The notes beneath the pieces are model-generated. The model saw only the letters and a list, made by a program, of their open reading frames with translations, ran no database searches and was not told the DNA's origin. DNA of 64,000 nucleotides, taken from Tepidibacter sp. (GTDB taxonomy: Bacteria > Bacillota > Clostridia > Peptostreptococcales > Peptostreptococcaceae). The stretch lies in the NCBI RefSeq assembly GCF_025210165.1, contig NZ_JAOASI010000071.1, forward strand, positions 1 through 64,000, in the 5' to 3' direction. Both the position numbers and the translations under genes were made by a program. Positions 62,195-64,000 of this stretch are shown here, piece after piece (positions within the stretch are counted from its first letter, which is position 1; each line of letters starts with the position of its first letter).

Positions 62195-62997
62195 CCCACA
62201 TAGTAGACCCTAAAAACCCTGGTGCAGTAGATGAGATTATAAACTTAGGTGAGTATTGGAATCTTGAAAAAATAAAGGAAAACAGAGATGCGATATTAAA
62301 GACTAATAAAGAAGTTGGAAGATTGTTTACAAGATCATATAAATTCTTAAAGGCGGCAGAAAGTATACTTAAAGATGTAGTTGTTAAGTATAAAGATGCA
62401 ATGGATTTTTCAAAAATAAACTCTATAACCTTAGATTTAATAGATGAGATATTAGGAAAGGTCGAGTTTAAAGGAAAAGCAGGGGATGAAAGACATTTAT
62501 TTGGAACTGCTATAACTCCTAATGGGGTAGTAGAATATACTAATACAATATTTAATGATGCAACAAATGTATATTATATAAAAGGAGATATTGGAACTGG
62601 AAAATCTACACTAATTGAAAAAGCATATAAAAATGCAATACTCAGAGGTCTTGATGTAGAAGTTTATCATACTCCTTTAATTAAAGATAAGATTGGAACT
62701 ATATTTATTAAAGATATTAATGTAGCTCTTACTATAAGTGATATGTTTAAAGAAAATAACTATAAGGTAGTAGATTTAGATAAGTGTATAAATTATGATA
62801 TATTGAATAAATATAAAGACGAAATTGAATATGATAAGGAACTAATAGAAAAATTACTAGACAATGGTATAGAAAATATAAAAAGAGCTAAAAAAGAGCA
62901 TGATGTAATGGAAAAGTATTATATACCTAATATGGATTTTGATAAAATAGAGAAATTTAAAGTTAAGATAAAAGAGAGAATACTTGAGTTTAAATAG
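62188..62997 (+). pseudogene. 3' part of the two-P-loop ATPase gene
   Basis: About 269 codons, without its own start: TAPHIVDPKNPGAVDEIINL, then KFLKAAESILKDVVVKYKDA, FGTAITPNGVVEYTNT, a second Walker A (YYIKGDIGTGKSTLIEKAY) and C-terminal VMEKYYIPNMDFDKIEKFK. In frame with the 5' part at 50,968. No frameshift or stop is found, so it would work if joined. A TTG at 62,323 without a good ribosome site is the only nearby possible start for a separate product. A strong terminator follows. Confidence 0.88.
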
Positions 62998-62998
62998 T

Positions 62999-63030
62999 TA
63001 AAAGACCTCCCAATTATATGGAGGTCTTTT
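62999..63030. terminator. bidirectional terminator after the ATPase gene
   Basis: AAAAGACCTCC/GGAGGTCTTTT stem with nine-base loop between convergent genes. Confidence 0.92.
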
Positions 63031-63034
63031 ACTC

Positions 63035-63517
63035 TTATAGATTTTCTGGATCTTTTTCAAAATAAACTCTTGTACTTTTTGTTTTATAATTTTTTATATA
63101 ATCTTCTATTTCATCTAATCTATCATTTAGTTTTTTAAACATTTCATGAGGAATATTATAGTAAAGATACAAGTCTTCAAAATGTTTTTCTGCTTCGTTA
63201 AATTTTTTGTTTATGTTTATGAATTCTTCAAATATTGTGGAGTTAGATGCGTTCTTAAATTGTTTTATATCATGCTTTATGACGTTTATTATTTCATCTT
63301 TACTTGCATATGTTCCTATATTCATAGGATATGGAGCAATTCTTTGGAGAAAATAGTTATCTAAGTTATTTATATGATATACGTACTCAATATCAATATT
63401 TTTTATATTGAACTTAACATAGCACATGATACCTTTTATTATTTTTATTTGACCACCCATTTGATTGAGAATCATTTCGTGCTTAGACATTTCGGTTTTA
63501 AGGTAAGCTTGTTTCAT
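63035..63517 (-). CDS. protein of unknown function, helical C-terminus
   Basis: 160 residues. Start MKQAYLKTEMSKHEMILNQM with AGGAGG upstream. The first 75 residues look beta-rich (GGQIKIIKGIMCYVKFNIKN), followed by two helical stretches with coiled-coil tendency (NKKFNEAEKHFEDLYLYYNI, LNDRLDEIEDYIKNYK). No family recognised. Host gene outside the element, convergent with the ATPase gene. Confidence 0.75.
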   Translation of the reverse strand: MKQAYLKTEMSKHEMILNQMGGQIKIIKGIMCYVKFNIKNIDIEYVYHINNLDNYFLQRIAPYPMNIGTYASKDEIINVIKHDIKQFKNASNSTIFEEFININKKFNEAEKHFEDLYLYYNIPHEMFKKLNDRLDEIEDYIKNYKTKSTRVYFEKDPENL

Positions 63518-63707
63518 AAAAAAACCTCCTTTAAAAATAATGGAATTATGTATTTGAGTTATCTTCTATATTATATATTATATTTCAAAAAATGAAAAAA
63601 TTACATATAATTATATTAAAATATAATGAATTTCAATAGCATATACAAGTTTGTAAAAAAGTGATAAAATTATATTCAAAATAAAGTTAGAATAGGAGAA
63701 AAATAGT

Positions 63708-63899
63708 ATGCCATTATTGTTTAGCGGTGTAAATATAGTTATATTATTGATAATAATGATTATTCCTGTTTTAGTTGGGTATTATTCAATAAGATTCTTA
63801 AAAAATAGAGAAGAAAATAAAGATGAATTGTTAGTAAGAATAGTTTTACTTGAGAAAAGAGTAAAAGAACTTGAAGATTATATAAATGATTCAGAGTAA
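63708..63899 (+). CDS. small membrane-anchored coiled-coil protein
   Basis: 63 residues: one membrane segment at 8-26 (VNIVILLIIMIIPVLVGYY), then a charged helix with heptad pattern (LLVRIVLLEKRVKELEDYI). The layout resembles PspB-like small proteins, but identity is unknown. AGGAGAAAAATAGT precedes the ATG. The H-NOX gene starts 15 bases downstream, so the two are probably cotranscribed. Confidence 0.75.
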   Translation: MPLLFSGVNIVILLIIMIIPVLVGYYSIRFLKNREENKDELLVRIVLLEKRVKELEDYINDSE

Positions 63900-63914
63900 A
63901 TGGAGGGAGTTTAT

Positions 63915-64000
63915 ATGAAGGGCACTGTTGTATCAACTTGGATTAAAACATGCAGAAAAATATACAATGATGATATAGTCGATAAAGCTATGGAAAATTG
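63915..64000 (+). CDS. H-NOX (heme NO/O2-binding) domain protein, 5' end
   Basis: 28 complete codons before the window ends: KGTVVSTWIKTCRKIYNDD followed by IVDKAMEN. The KGTxVxTWIKTxRxxYxxDxVD pattern is the N-terminal signature of H-NOX domains (PF07700). In Clostridia H-NOX is usually fused to a chemotaxis receptor or stands near a signalling gene. GGAGGGAG precedes the ATG. The rest of the protein, including the heme-ligand His, lies outside the window. Confidence 0.8.
   Translation, partial: MKGTVVSTWIKTCRKIYNDDIVDKAMEN

Overview
The window is very AT-rich, tightly packed and rich in canonical Shine-Dalgarno sites and hairpin-T-run terminators. Its gene content (trigger factor-clpP-clpX-lon-engB, gatCAB, NAD-dependent ligA, split feoB, CPBP protease, DegV, opp transporter, cell-wall amidases with copper-amine-oxidase-like domains, several chemotaxis receptors, an H-NOX gene at the edge) fits a chromosome of an anaerobic, probably spore-forming and motile member of the Clostridia, perhaps Peptostreptococcaceae-like. 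The species cannot be named from this sequence. No rRNA, tRNA or CRISPR array was seen.

Layout. 1-7.7 kb: tail of an unknown gene, CPBP protease, DegV protein, M29 aminopeptidase, LysM/SleB-type hydrolase, TauE/SafE exporter, one unknown protein. 7.8-12.3 kb: Na+/H+ antiporter, then an iron-uptake block (DtxR/MntR-like regulator, feoA, feoB split into GTPase and membrane halves). 12.4-18.1 kb: 2-hydroxyacid dehydrogenase, an intact and a nonsense-broken chemotaxis receptor, thiamine-binding-type small protein. 18.2-25.9 kb: EamA exporter, ligA, a MerR-methyltransferase fusion, gatCAB. 26.2-33.6 kb: oppBCDF with two tandem oppA copies. 33.7-42.9 kb: unknown protein, DUF5692-type membrane protein, AIR-synthase-like protein, amidase, a fused RNase PH-RdgB gene, phosphodiesterase, DUF2179 protein, SLC13/ArsB-type transporter. 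43.1-50.8 kb: tig-clpP-clpX, two half-size chromate-transporter genes, lon-engB, a small 2Fe-2S protein.

50.9-63.0 kb is the accessory region. A P-loop ATPase gene is cut in two: its 5' part ends at about 51,244 and its 3' part resumes in the same frame at 62,188. The 10.95 kb between carries an 8-bp direct repeat at both ends, a large serine recombinase with a divergent 55-residue ORF, an SDR oxidoreductase, a catabolic cassette (DhaL, DhaK, LsrF-type aldolase, small VOC-like protein, SorC/LsrR-type regulator with palindromic operator candidates), pieces of a second related element, three pseudogenes and a P-loop/PD-(D/E)XK ATPase. Joining the two element ends in silico gives a dyad-symmetric attP-like site, and joining the host ends restores an uninterrupted ATPase frame of about 359 codons.

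Two families of non-coding repeats are also scattered through the window. One is a long palindromic element of about 200 bp (four copies plus a possible hairpin-only form) whose end sequences differ between copies but pair within each copy. The other is a repeat of about 110 bp (four copies, two internally deleted) with a DnaA-box-like sequence at one end in three copies. Neither carries a gene.
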